The notes: a model not told the origin generated them from the sequence alone. DNA of 34,225 nucleotides from Bdellovibrionia bacterium (GCA_030432925.1 JAUILT010000030.1:1-34225); one strand, 5' to 3'; positions 23,380-31,896 are shown, counted from the stretch's first letter. Translations and numbers: made by a program.

Positions 23380-23412
23380 TTCAGAAGAATTTGTTAAACG
23401 GAGAATTGAGTT

Positions 23413-24075
23413 ATGACAAACAAAGAGAAAATTGAAATCAACGCTTCTCTACGAACACCTGGTAAAGGCAACTGCCGTAAACTGCGTTCTGAGAAAAACA
23501 TCCCTGCTGTTCTTTATGGTCCAAAGACGGAGCCTCTCAATATTTACATTGAAGAGCGCGACGCTGTTAAGTACACAAAACATGGTTACGAAAACACAAT
23601 TTTCACTCTGAAGTCTGATGACAAAGCTGTGAACGGAAAACAGGTTTTGAAGAAGTCTTTATCTGTACATCCCGTCAGCCGAAAGCCTTTACACATTGAC
23701 TTTTATGTTCCAGACATGACCCAAACAGTGTACGTGAACGTAGAATTGGCCTTTACCGGAAAGTCCCAGGGTGAAAAGGACGGCGGGGTCTTTAATGCTA
23801 TCCGACGTGAGATTGAGATCGAATGTCTACCTGCTGAAATTCCTGAGAAGTTCGAAGTAGATATTACGGGAATGAACCTCAACGACACTCTTCACGTTTC
23901 TGACCTTTCCTTGGGTGATGTAAAAATCATCACGGCCCCTGAGCTCACTATTTGCTCGGTTGCCGAAGTGAAAGAAGAAGAAGTGAAGCCTGAGGATGCC
24001 GAAGCTGCTGCCGCTGCAGCCCTAGCTGATCCCAAGGCAGAAGCCGCCCCTGCCGGTGATAAAAAAGACGGATGA
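23413..24075 (+). CDS. rplY: 50S ribosomal protein L25/TL5 (CTC form)
   Basis: A 220-residue protein of the long L25 (TL5/CTC) type that binds 5S rRNA. The N-terminal L25 domain shows RTPGKGNCRKLRSEKNIPAVLYG, and the second beta domain has VYVNVELAFTGKSQGEKDGG and IEIECLPAEIPEKFEVDI. It ends in an Ala/Glu-rich tail. It starts 33 bases after prs, with GGAG in front of the ATG, and its stop overlaps the pth start (ATGA), as in many bacteria. Confidence 0.94.
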   Translation: MTNKEKIEINASLRTPGKGNCRKLRSEKNIPAVLYGPKTEPLNIYIEERDAVKYTKHGYENTIFTLKSDDKAVNGKQVLKKSLSVHPVSRKPLHIDFYVPDMTQTVYVNVELAFTGKSQGEKDGGVFNAIRREIEIECLPAEIPEKFEVDITGMNLNDTLHVSDLSLGDVKIITAPELTICSVAEVKEEEVKPEDAEAAAAAALADPKAEAAPAGDKKDG

Positions 24076-24644
24076 AGCTTTTGGTTGGCCTCGGTAACCC
24101 CGGGGCCAAATACGTTCTCACCCGACATAACCTGGGTTTTATGGTGTTAGATGGCCTGGCTGGAAGTGTCGGAATTTCTGACTCCCAATGGAAATCCGAA
24201 AAGAAAGCCCTAACCACAAAGATCCGCCTGGGTGGTGAGTCCGCTTTATTGGTTAAGCCCCAGACATTCATGAATCTCTCCGGAGAATCTGTCAGGGCCC
24301 TCGTCGACTATTACAGTATAGAACTAGAAGACCTTCTGATTATTCATGACGAAGTGGACTTTCCGTTTCAGGTGATGAAGTTTCAAAAGGCCCGAGGTCA
24401 TGGGGGGCACAACGGCATTCGTAGCACCCATCAGTATCTGAGCACCAATGACTATGCTCGCCTAAAAATGGGGGTGGGAAGGCCTCCAGGACGACAAGAC
24501 GTTGCTGACTTTTTACTCTCCAATTTCAGTAAGACAGAGATGCAAGAGCTGCCGGATTTTCTCTCCAATGCTTGTGAAGGCGTTGCTTTCTGGGTAGAAC
24601 AGGGAACGGCAAAAGCCGCCAATCAATTCAACTCCAAGGAATAA
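24072..24644 (+). CDS. pth: Peptidyl-tRNA hydrolase
   Basis: A 190-residue enzyme that releases peptides from stalled peptidyl-tRNA. It shows LLVGLGNPGAKYVLTRHNLGF with the catalytic histidine and substrate asparagine, KPQTFMNLSGESV, and IIHDEVDFPF followed by KARGHGGHNGIRS. The aspartate that supports the histidine is in HDEVD. The length is normal. It overlaps rplY by four bases and precedes ychF by 11. Confidence 0.95.
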   Translation: MKLLVGLGNPGAKYVLTRHNLGFMVLDGLAGSVGISDSQWKSEKKALTTKIRLGGESALLVKPQTFMNLSGESVRALVDYYSIELEDLLIIHDEVDFPFQVMKFQKARGHGGHNGIRSTHQYLSTNDYARLKMGVGRPPGRQDVADFLLSNFSKTEMQELPDFLSNACEGVAFWVEQGTAKAANQFNSKE

Positions 24645-24655
24645 AGGGCAAACAA

Positions 24656-25756
24656 ATGGCTTTACAATGTGGCATCGTGGGACTTCCCAATGTGGGTAAA
24701 AGCACTCTCTTCAACGCTTTGACAGCTGCCGGCGCCGAATCGGCTAACTACCCATTCTGCACCATTGATCCCAATGTGGGTGTGGTGACGGTACCAGATG
24801 CCCGCCTGGAGAAGATCTCCCAGTTTCACAAGCCGCAAAAACAAATTCCCACAGCTATGGAGTTTGTGGACATTGCTGGCCTTGTGGCCGGAGCCTCCAA
24901 GGGGGAAGGCCTGGGTAACCAGTTTCTAGCCAACATTCGAGAAACAGATGCCATCCTGCATGTGGTGCGCTGTTTTGAAGATTCCAACGTGGTGCACGTT
25001 AATGGGTCTGTGGACCCATTGCGTGATATTGACGTGATTAACACAGAACTACTACTGGCCGACCTGGACTCCATTGAAAAACGAATCAAAAAAACAGAAA
25101 AAGTCGCTCAGACCACTAAAGACGCCAAAATCAAGGCCGAGTACACGCTGGTCAAAAAAGTCTACGACGCGCTTAAAGAGGGCAAACCTGCCAGAACTGT
25201 GATTCCCGATGAAACGGAAGAAAAGATGTACAAAGAACTTCACCTGCTCACTTCCAAGCCGGTGCTTTATGTTTGTAACGTCAGCGAAGATGACTTCTCA
25301 GCCGGTGGCAGCGATTTGGTCAAACTTGTGGAACAAAGGGCTGCGGAGGAAAACAATCACAGCCTGATGGTTTGCTCCTCTCTGGAAAGTGAAATTGCCC
25401 AGCTGGATGATGAAGAAAAAAAAGAGTTTCTAGAGTCCATTGGTGCGGAAGAGCCAGGCCTTCACCGACTGATTCGCGAAAGCTACAAGCTGCTCAACCT
25501 GATCACATTTTTTACTGCCGGTGAGAAAGAAGTCCGGGCCTGGACGGTCCAACAGGGCGCCAAGGCTCCCAAGGCCGCTGGCGTTATTCACACAGACTTT
25601 GAAAAAGGCTTTATCCGCGCCGAGACCTATCACTGCAACGATCTGTTTGAACTGAAATCTGAATCCGCCGTCAAAGAAGCCGGTAAGTACCGTTCCGAAG
25701 GCAAAGAGTACCTGGTCAAAGACGGCGATATCATGCTGTTTCGGTTTAACGTTTAA
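24656..25756 (+). CDS. ychF: Redox-regulated ATPase YchF (Obg family)
   Basis: A 366-residue P-loop ATPase of the OLA1/YchF group. G1 is [10 protein letters not shown]3 is [17 protein letters not shown] and the G4 equivalent is NVSE, the change that favours ATP over GTP. The C-terminal TGS domain includes [32 protein letters not shown] and the ending [11 protein letters not shown]. The protein is complete, but the sequence after its stop changes abruptly to AT-rich DNA with a start-less FkbM frame, and there is no terminator. Confidence 0.95.
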   Translation: MALQCGIVGLPNVGKSTLFNALTAAGAESANYPFCTIDPNVGVVTVPDARLEKISQFHKPQKQIPTAMEFVDIAGLVAGASKGEGLGNQFLANIRETDAILHVVRCFEDSNVVHVNGSVDPLRDIDVINTELLLADLDSIEKRIKKTEKVAQTTKDAKIKAEYTLVKKVYDALKEGKPARTVIPDETEEKMYKELHLLTSKPVLYVCNVSEDDFSAGGSDLVKLVEQRAAEENNHSLMVCSSLESEIAQLDDEEKKEFLESIGAEEPGLHRLIRESYKLLNLITFFTAGEKEVRAWTVQQGAKAPKAAGVIHTDFEKGFIRAETYHCNDLFELKSESAVKEAGKYRSEGKEYLVKDGDIMLFRFNV

Positions 25757-26522
25757 TCTATAATATTGATTCCATTGCATCAGAGGTTTTAGAATCTAAA
25801 AATAAATTTTTTTCCCTAAAAGAAGCCATAGTTTCTATAAAATATGGGCAAACATTTTTAGATCGTGAATATTATGACTATTTAAAGAGGCTTTCCGATT
25901 TTCTTGGTGGTGACGAAGTTATTTTAATTGATATCGGAGCAAATCGTGGTTGGTTTATCAGACTTACAAGACGATTTTTTAACGTGAATCACGTTTTCGC
26001 TTTTGAACCAAATTCTGAGCTTAATGAATTCATAGAGCCACTAAAAAATACTTTAAAAAACTAGAAATCAGAAATTCTATATTAAGCAATTGTTCGGGTA
26101 AAAAGGATCTGAATGTATACACGACTGATGGCTTATCTTCAGTTTATAAATTGACTGAAAAACACTCGTTTTCTGAAAATTATGAAACAACTATACAAAG
26201 GGTTGATCATGTTGAGTGTACGACCTTGGACAAAGAGTTTCTCGCTTATTCAAGTGAGAATAAATTTCTACTCAAAATTGATACTCAAGGCAGTGAACTT
26301 TTCATCCTTGAAGGAGCTCGTGAACTCTTTAAATTCGGAAAAATTAAAGCAGTTGTTATCGAAGTTTTAACTTCAGATATGTATGAAGGCCAAGGAAAAT
26401 GGGATGAGATCTTTAGCTATTTTAGCTCTTTCAACTTTCAATTTTTAGATATAATGGTTGCCGTAAGAAACCCTGATGGCACTATTGCCGAATTTGATGT
26501 GATCTTTGTTCAGCAATATTGA
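25757..26522 (+). pseudogene. FkbM family methyltransferase, 5'-truncated and frameshifted
   Basis: Two frames together give an FkbM-type SAM methyltransferase. The first (to 26070) has the SAM loop VILIDIGANRGWF and FAFEPNSEL. It ends at a stop just after a run of six A (26043-26048). The second frame continues with KYFKKLEIRN, LLKIDTQGSELFILEGA and VVIEVLTSDMYEGQ, and ends FDVIFVQQY. One A lost from that run would account for the break. The first frame is open back into ychF but has no ATG, GTG or TTG, so the 5' end is missing. FkbM enzymes methylate sugars or polyketides. It could be a real pseudogene, a homopolymer error, or both. The last 31 bases belong to the 80-bp repeat. Confidence 0.8.
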
Positions 26523-26571
26523 GAAGAGATCATAGAATGATCTATGATCCATAAAACTTTAATATTAGCGA
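26492..26571 (+). repeat. 80-bp exact direct repeat, copy A
   Basis: Identical to 28780-28859. It covers the last codons of the FkbM gene (FDVIFVQQY and stop), then a perfect hairpin GATCATAGA-ATGA-TCTATGATC (26528-26549), then an AT-rich tail. In this copy the coding part continues naturally from FkbM, so this is likely the original. Confidence 0.95.
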
Positions 26572-27002
26572 CAAAATCATTTGAAGAAATTGACCGTGAT
26601 TTAGGCACGAACAATCGATAGATTCCCAGAAGTAGTACAGCAGGAGTCACTAAAATTGGAAATGTTACTAAGGCAGTAAAAGTCAGTTCCACAAATCCCT
26701 CATTGCTTTACCGCATTGGAGAATTATACATATGTTTTAACTAAAGGCTCAACCCGCAGTTTTTTCTTTGGGTTGCCGAAATGATTAAGAATTCAGGGGC
26801 GATAAAAAGTTGAAGGAATTTTAGCGACCGACAATTTGAATTGCTGGACTGTCACAAAAAAGAATGGTTGTTGAAATTACTTAAGAATTTTGGCCGTCGC
26901 CGCGGTCATGGAAAAGTCATAGATTTAGAAGTAAAATAAAATAAAAAGAGCCAAAACACATTGTTTTGGCTCTATAAAGTTTTTCGATATTTAAATTACT
27001 AT
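26523..27002. other. Gene-poor stretch with remnants
   Basis: No convincing full gene is present. On the minus strand a 60-codon frame (26510-26692, GTG start) encodes one hydrophobic segment and reads through the repeat. On the plus strand a short open frame (26814-26939) ends in FGRRRGHGKVIDLEVK and could be the tail of a lost gene. An inverted repeat CAACCC/GGGTTG spans 26750-26775. The stretch ends at a strong terminator. Confidence 0.45.
26943..26975 (-). terminator. Rho-independent terminator of the 27003-27881 lipoprotein gene
   Basis: A perfect 12-bp stem, AGAGCCAAAACA with TGTTTTGGCTCT (26947-26973), around a three-base loop. On the minus strand it is followed by TTTTTATTTTATTTT. 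It lies 29 bases after the stop of the lipoprotein. Confidence 0.92.
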
Positions 27003-27881
27003 TTATTGTTCAACAATACTTATTTCTAAAATGCCTTGAACCGCCTCACGAATTTCGTGAAGTTTGAGAGGGTTTGAGCCATACCTTACACACCCAAAAC
27101 CAACTTTATCCAAAAAACCTTCAGATGTTTGCAGGATAATCGACAATTGCTTCCTATCTGCTCTTCGAGAATTGATTTCTTTGCTAAGACCTTCCAAAAG
27201 ATCACCATTTTCCAATTCATCGGACCATATTTCCTGACCCATAAAGCAAATTGCTGCTCCGTCAAGAACTTGTTGAGCATTACTTTCCATTGAAGCAATC
27301 TTACCGTTGATCATGAATAAGTCGTCGTCTTCGTATTGCTCTTTTAATTTAGCAAGATCAAGAATTTCAAATTGGAATTCTTCAGCCTTAAATTTGTAGA
27401 CGTATTCGGAATCATAAGACTTTTCAACAACTTCAGTTTCTGTGACAGGAGCTGGAGTTTCATTTTGTACAGGCTGTTCCGCTGTTTCTGGTTTTGGATT
27501 GAGAAAAGCATCAACCTTGTTGCATACTACCTTGTGGTCTGAGCTATTGACTTGTTTTTCTACATAATTCACTTCAGCTTTGCAGCTAACACCTTCTTGA
27601 TGAGTACTGTAAAATTTTTTACATGCATTATCAATTACTTGCATTTGTTTTCGCTTTTCTGCATCTGAAGAAAATCTGCTAGTCAATTTTGGCGACTTCA
27701 GCTCAAAAACAATACTGTTATAGCCCGAAATGAACTGGGTAGTGCATGCGCCATTTGAGTCTACAGTTTTGGGTGCTGGACTTGCGTCAGGTGCATCATC
27801 TCCACCACCACTACTATTACATGCAGAAAGTGATGATGTGACAGCCACCATCAACAATACTTTAAGAATCATCTTTTCCAC
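27003..27881 (-). CDS. Lipoprotein of unknown function
   Basis: A 292-residue lipoprotein with lipobox LSAC (cysteine at residue 21) followed by a Ser/Gly/Asp-rich linker (SSGGGDDAPDASPAP). Residues about 45-125 hold five cysteines in a helical, charged region, then a Pro/Glu/Thr-rich hinge (about 128-152) leads to a C-terminal domain of about 130 residues with two more cysteines. I recognise no family. The start is GTG 27881 (GGAG eight bases upstream) or ATG 27872. It has a strong terminator of its own. Confidence 0.72.
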   Translation of the reverse strand: MEKMILKVLLMVAVTSSLSACNSSGGGDDAPDASPAPKTVDSNGACTTQFISGYNSIVFELKSPKLTSRFSSDAEKRKQMQVIDNACKKFYSTHQEGVSCKAEVNYVEKQVNSSDHKVVCNKVDAFLNPKPETAEQPVQNETPAPVTETEVVEKSYDSEYVYKFKAEEFQFEILDLAKLKEQYEDDDLFMINGKIASMESNAQQVLDGAAICFMGQEIWSDELENGDLLEGLSKEINSRRADRKQLSIILQTSEGFLDKVGFGCVRYGSNPLKLHEIREAVQGILEISIVEQ

Positions 27882-28058
27882 TTTAAGGTCTCCGTTTAAA
27901 TTCTAGTTGGAATAATAAACGGCCCCTTTTAACGCGCCACGCTAAAACTTAATAGTCTTTAATTGTTATTATGAAAAAATGTTAAAATATTGAAATTATT
28001 GACATATTTTTATAAATGCGAGAACTGGTGATTAGTTCTCGCTGGTATATCGATATTT

Positions 28059-28415
28059 CTAAACATCGTCCGATGTTACTTTGTCAGGACATTTGTAAAC
28101 TTTTCCTTTTGTGTAGATTGGCATTCCTGAATATACCCTCAAACTAGAAATGACTGTGTTTCCACCAACTTCTGCGGTCTTGTTTTTAAGTCCAATAATG
28201 AGTCTACCGTTAACAGGGCTACCTCCCGCAGCGACCCTTGCTTCAACATTTTCAATGAATTTGCATTCTCTGGCTTCGAGGTCTTTAATCGCCTTCTCTA
28301 CATCAGATTTATTTGCACTTTGAACCGTTACAATTTCCACCTTTTTCCCTTCTTTTGAAAGGGTCGCACAACCAGAGAAAAGAGTCGTCACAATGACCAA
28401 CAAGATAAATTTCAT
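28059..28415 (-). CDS. DUF4156-like small lipoprotein
   Basis: A 118-residue lipoprotein; lipobox FSGC puts the lipidated cysteine at residue 16. The mature part has ARECKFIENVEA, GLKNKTAEVGGNTVIS and a closing KGKVYKCPD, the pattern of the DUF4156 / RcsF-like group, in which an N-proximal and a C-terminal cysteine can form a disulphide. RcsF senses envelope stress in enterobacteria; whether this one senses anything is unknown. GGGAG seven bases before the ATG supports the start. Confidence 0.75.
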   Translation of the reverse strand: MKFILLVIVTTLFSGCATLSKEGKKVEIVTVQSANKSDVEKAIKDLEARECKFIENVEARVAAGGSPVNGRLIIGLKNKTAEVGGNTVISSLRVYSGMPIYTKGKVYKCPDKVTSDDV

Positions 28416-28480
28416 TTTAATCTCCCACTATTTTTCGGTTTAATGAGCCAATGACCCAGCTCGTCCATTGCTGCTACCTT

Positions 28481-28810
28481 ATGCTGAAATTTACCTTTAA
28501 TGTCAATGAAGTTGGCATCTTAGTGGATATTTTTGACGTTGAAATTGCTCAAGAATCTGATCGAAGACGGGCCTTCGGTGAAGATCATTACCTTTTCTGA
28601 CGCCCATGAATTGCTTGAAGAGTGTACAAAGCCAATTCCAACGAAGTGGCCGCAGTGCTTTTGGACTGCCACTGGGGTATCGACAATCCAGTGGGAATTG
28701 AAATTGCCAAGCATATCCGTGAGTTTGATCCAGAAGCCGAAGTGTTGATGATGTCCAAAGACCTGGAGCGATCCACCTTATTTGATGTGATCTTTGTTCA
28801 GCAATATTGA
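28481..28810 (+). pseudogene. Broken response-regulator receiver domain fused to the FkbM tail
   Basis: Three frame segments read as one receiver domain: MLKFTFNVNEVGILVDIFD (from ATG 28481), then LKLLKNLIEDGPSVKIITFS in the next frame from about 28533, then NEVAAVLLDCHWG and GIEIAKHIREFDPEAEVLMMS back in the first frame from about 28620. The phospho-acceptor would be the aspartate of LLDCHWG. Two compensating frameshifts are needed. After KDLERSTL the frame enters the 80-bp repeat and ends FDVIFVQQY, exactly as FkbM does, so the last part of the domain has been replaced. It is almost certainly not functional. Confidence 0.7.
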
Positions 28811-28859
28811 GAAGAGATCATAGAATGATCTATGATCCATAAAACTTTAATATTAGCGA
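28780..28859 (+). repeat. 80-bp exact direct repeat, copy B
   Basis: Identical to 26492-26571, at an offset of 2288 bases. It is flanked by a truncated receiver domain on the left and a truncated minus-strand frame on the right, so this copy is the displaced one. The hairpin is at 28816-28837. Confidence 0.95.
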
Positions 28860-29092
28860 GGCCCAATACATACCACATCGACAACAGCATCATGAAAGGA
28901 ATAGCTGTTATCAGCAACATAAACAAAAATTTCGGAGGAGCTAGATGTTGGTGCTATTGAACATATTCTGCTACCGTCCCCAATATCATTAGCACTGCAT
29001 GTACAGGAAGGCCTTCCTGAGAAAGCACTAGCATCAACTTGGTGAGCATATACACCAGTTCCATCTCGATCAACATCAGAAAGCCATGAATA
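28853..29092 (-). pseudogene. C-terminal fragment of an exported or surface protein
   Basis: A minus-strand frame without a start codon runs between stops for 79 codons. It reads YSWLSDVDRDGTGVYAHQ, then a cysteine-containing CTCSANDIGDGSRICS, and SSSEIFVYVADNSYSFHDA. The composition (Ser, Asp, Gly, paired Cys) is that of an extracellular beta-rich domain and is too protein-like for chance. The stop codon lies within the 80-bp repeat, so the true end is probably lost as well. I do not recognise the family. Confidence 0.5.
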
Positions 29093-29130
29093 TTAGGCAT
29101 ATTAATTTTTAATAACAGGAGAACTTAATT

Positions 29131-29465
29131 ATGAAATACCTAATATTTTTAGTTCTGGCCTCACAGGCCTCAAAAAGCAATAGTACCCCACTTCCAAAAG
29201 AAAAACTCGCCAAAGTTGTCTTGTATGAATGCCTCGACTTATACTGGCTTCAGGAAAAGCCAGTGACTTTGCAGAAGTTCAAGACCAATCAAAGAAGCTC
29301 GCTAAGCAGCTTTTTATTCCCTTTTTGATTTCAACATTGTTGCCCATGGCAATTATGAATACTGACAATTTAAGTCTGATCATGAAAACCGGGAGTTTTG
29401 GTTTTGCTGTGGATTTATTGGTTTCGGCCACTTGTGGGTGGCAGATTTACAAAAAAATTGATTAA
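29131..29465 (+). pseudogene. Small exported or membrane protein gene, probably frameshifted
   Basis: The first frame (29131-29328) has a good start, with AGGAG nine bases upstream, and a signal-like N-terminus MKYLIFLVLASQAS. It loses protein character after about KVVLYECLD. A second frame (29229-29465) begins inside it and gives a convincing ending: ASDFAEVQDQSKKLAKQLF, a hydrophobic segment FLISTLLPMAIM and LVSATCGWQIYKKID. One frameshift between 29229 and 29290 would join them into a membrane protein of about 110 residues. Two overlapping genes are possible but less likely. Confidence 0.5.
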
Positions 29466-30235
29466 TGAATATACTCGACAAGATTAAAGTTCCATTCATT
29501 CTTTTTTTTAAAAAACTTTACGACATAACCTGATAGAAGTAATTTTGAAAAATCTTTTTCCTGCACAAATCCTCTAACACCATTTGCAGATGAAATATAA
29601 GTCCATCCTGGACAACCTTTCGTTAAAGGGCACCTTGGAGTATCGGTATTATTTTCAAATCTTACGACATCTAGCTTCCTCAATTCCGTTAACTTAGCTC
29701 CTTTATCTGCATCCCGATACACAGATATTGCTTCACCAACTATTGACAGAAGAACAGGTGATGATTCCATTCCGTTTACGTCTATATTCCTTGATTTATA
29801 ACATGCACTAACAGGAGCATGGAACCTCCCCTTTTCCATATAACAACCGCCAGAATTTAGCGTATAAACAAGCCTCTTTCTAAATTCATTTAATGACATT
29901 TTAAGTATTGATAAACAATATTCAGAATGGCTTTTTGTGGAACCAGGCAGCATATGCTTTAGGCCAGCACAATGAAATCTTCCTTCTAAAAGAGCTCTAA
30001 TCTGTTTCTCATTAGAACTCTTAATTTTTTTTATCAAATTAGATCTATACTCATAAAGACTTTTATTTCTCAAGGCTTCATCTCTAAATTTAAAAGCAAC
30101 CACATTTTCATCATTATCTAAAACCATCTCATCCAGCTCTCCTACAGAGAGCGATATATCCTTGCTTTTTATTTCCTCTTTAGAAACGCAACTAGATGAA
30201 AAAACAAATATAAAAGAGAAAAATATGTATTTCAT
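29462..30235 (-). CDS. Lipoprotein with C-terminal SH3b-like domain
   Basis: A 257-residue protein with a lipobox-like FSSSC (cysteine at residue 16). The middle part is helical and basic (residues about 50-125, with KKIKSSNEKQIRALLEG). Residues about 155-235 form an SH3b-like domain: SIVGEAISVYRDADKGAK, LDVVRFENN, GWTYISSANGVRGFVQE, the VYxxxxxxx...GW...GWV layout common to such domains. These usually bind peptidoglycan. It starts 25 bases after the stop of a peptidase-like remnant, so the two were probably once an operon for wall processing. Confidence 0.72.
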   Translation of the reverse strand: MKYIFFSFIFVFSSSCVSKEEIKSKDISLSVGELDEMVLDNDENVVAFKFRDEALRNKSLYEYRSNLIKKIKSSNEKQIRALLEGRFHCAGLKHMLPGSTKSHSEYCLSILKMSLNEFRKRLVYTLNSGGCYMEKGRFHAPVSACYKSRNIDVNGMESSPVLLSIVGEAISVYRDADKGAKLTELRKLDVVRFENNTDTPRCPLTKGCPGWTYISSANGVRGFVQEKDFSKLLLSGYVVKFFKKKNEWNFNLVEYIH

Positions 30236-30260
30236 ACTAGTACCTCACAACAAATCCCAA

Positions 30261-30380
30261 CTACTGCCTAATCTCATAATGCATATGGTCTTCATGTCCA
30301 CCACTTCTATCAAAATATACTTTATCATAGTATTTTGAAAAATAGTGCTCCCAAATTCCTATATTGTAGCCTTCAAATCT
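30261..30380 (-). pseudogene. C-terminal remnant of a murein-peptidase-like gene
   Basis: The last 39 codons and stop of a gene cut off by the IS630-type sequence. They read YNIGIWEHYFSKYYDKVYF and RSGGHEDHMHYEIRQ. The HEDHMHYEIR ending resembles the zinc-binding HxDHxH end of MepA/M15-type peptidases, which cleave peptidoglycan cross-links. The rest of the gene is absent from the window. The frame continues through copy 5 of the TATACC motif up to the transposase stop codon. Confidence 0.6.
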
Positions 30381-30397
30381 ATACCGATCCGGTTTGA
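30380..30397 (+). repeat. TATACC interspersed motif, copy 5
   Basis: TATACCGATCCGGTTTGA, followed by GTTTTC. It lies four bases beyond the transposase stop codon and directly abuts the peptidase remnant, so it marks the border between the two. Confidence 0.8.
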
Positions 30398-30401
30398 GTT
30401 T

Positions 30402-31289
30402 TCAGGCTCCCAAGACCTGAAAGTTGTCAGTGATCAGAGTTGAGAGTTCTTTGCGATATTTTCTGATTCCCCTCATGAACCTCATAATCTCAGACCGGAA
30501 TATTTCTAGGTCAGGGAAATAGTTATTGGCCATGACCTTTTGTTTAATGAACCTCCAAAGCCTTTCAATCGGGTTCAGGTTTGGGGAGTATGGCGGCAGA
30601 TACAGCAACCGTATCTCAAGTCTCGCTGCCAAGTCCCTTACGACTCTCGATCTATTGTACGGAGCATTATCTAAAACCAAGTATATTTTTTCCTCATCTG
30701 GATTCTTAGCTCTAATGGCTCGCAGTAAATCACACATCGAGTAGCGATCCACGGTTTCACAACTTCTTGCCACAACATCCAAAGACCCTATCTCAATGGC
30801 TCCATTAATATTGACTCTTTGTCTACCGGAGTTGGTTTTGACTTCAAAATCTTCCCCCTTTTTAATCCAGCCAGAAGACAGCACAGGATTCAACATGGGG
30901 TGAGTGGAATCGGCGAAATACACTGGGTCATGGGCTTTCACAGCATTGTATTGGTTGATAAATCTTCTTTGTGCTTCTGCATTGGCCTTGCCTGGAACTC
31001 CCTTTGGCTTTTTGTAACTGAACCCGAGTTGGTGCAGAAGATCGGTGACGCCACCGACTGAGTAGATCACGCCAAACTCAGACTTGATGAACTCTATTAC
31101 TGACTTCGTTGTGGGATATACTTTTGACTCGAGTTCCAGCATCAAAAGAAGCTGTTGTTCATCAGTCAGAAAGGCTTTTCTGCCAATATAGTGGTCATTG
31201 ACAAGCCTTTCAATACCGCCCTCTTCATATCGCTTACGATAGTTTCGAACAGAGCCCTCATCCATGAATAGCCGGATATCTAAAAGCAT
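30402..31289 (-). pseudogene. IS630-type transposase, N-terminally truncated
   Basis: A 295-residue frame with the IS630/Tc1-mariner DDE core: D127 in VYFADSTH, D207 in YLVLDNAPYN and E242 in NLNPIERLWRF. A second helix-turn-helix (about 40-95) is present. Family members are usually near 340 residues, and here the first helix-turn-helix (about 45 residues) is missing. The ATG follows directly on the T-run of a terminator, so the gene has no promoter or ribosome site of its own. The catalytic part is intact, but expression is unlikely. No inverted terminal repeats were found. Confidence 0.82.
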
Positions 31290-31290
31290 T

Positions 31291-31327
31291 AAAAAAAGCC
31301 TTCCTTCTGCTTCTGGAGGCTTTTTTT
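31291..31327 (-). terminator. Rho-independent terminator of the 31366-31896 gene
   Basis: AAAAAAAGCCT (31291-31301) pairs perfectly with AGGCTTTTTTT (31317-31327) around a 15-base loop. The A/T-run pattern would end transcripts from both strands. It lies 38 bases after the stop of the exported-protein gene and touches the start of the truncated transposase. Confidence 0.82.
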
Positions 31328-31365
31328 AAGCAGTGTGACTCAGATTCGGAGCCCGGCACCTACTC

Positions 31366-31896
31366 TTATTCTTCGTCTTTGACAATGGGTTCTTTAATCT
31401 CTGGAGCGACTGATTCGCTGACCAATGTACAGCTGTAATGAGTATCCTTCTCTCCAGTTTTTTTCTTTTTCAATTTATAAACAAACTGATTAGGAGTAAA
31501 AATTATCTCATATTGCTCCTCCGCCTTAACTTCATTTGACTTCCCCTTGTAACAGGTCCTTACCCTCACAGAAGTCAAAATCTTCGTAGTCTTATTCAGA
31601 ACAGATGGTTGAAACTCTGTAGTACAACTCCCATCTCTTTGAACTATCTTTTCCGTTCCACCTATATTTACTATTTCAAATATGTGTGAGGCTTCTTCAA
31701 CAAAACTCAAATGTTCTTCACTCTGGGTGACGATCATTTCCCCTGCCCCCAAACACTCATCTGAATGAGGTTGCATTTCATTTAGAATATAAACTCCATC
31801 TGTGAAGCCTGTGATTTCTTTAAATTCATTAACCGTCAGTGTTTCATTGGCGTTGACCCAAAAAGAAAAAGACAGAAATATCAAAATAAACTTCAT
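31366..31896 (-). CDS. Small exported protein of unknown function
   Basis: A 176-residue protein with a signal peptide (FSFWVNA, cleavage before NETL). The mature part has about eight beta strands and four cysteines (ECLG, SCTT, TCYK, SCTL), a plausible disulphide-bonded beta barrel. It ends in an acidic tail. GGGAG seven bases before ATG 31896 decides the start; a start six codons earlier would overlap the upstream gene. It follows the transglycosylase-like gene by 17 bases, as second gene of an operon closed by a terminator. Confidence 0.68.
   Translation of the reverse strand: MKFILIFLSFSFWVNANETLTVNEFKEITGFTDGVYILNEMQPHSDECLGAGEMIVTQSEEHLSFVEEASHIFEIVNIGGTEKIVQRDGSCTTEFQPSVLNKTTKILTSVRVRTCYKGKSNEVKAEEQYEIIFTPNQFVYKLKKKKTGEKDTHYSCTLVSESVAPEIKEPIVKDEE

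Noticed and set aside
26510-26692. Minus-strand 60-codon hydrophobic frame
   Set aside because: Its last third is the reverse of the 80-bp repeat and the FkbM end, so as a whole it is not a credible gene; at most a fragment.
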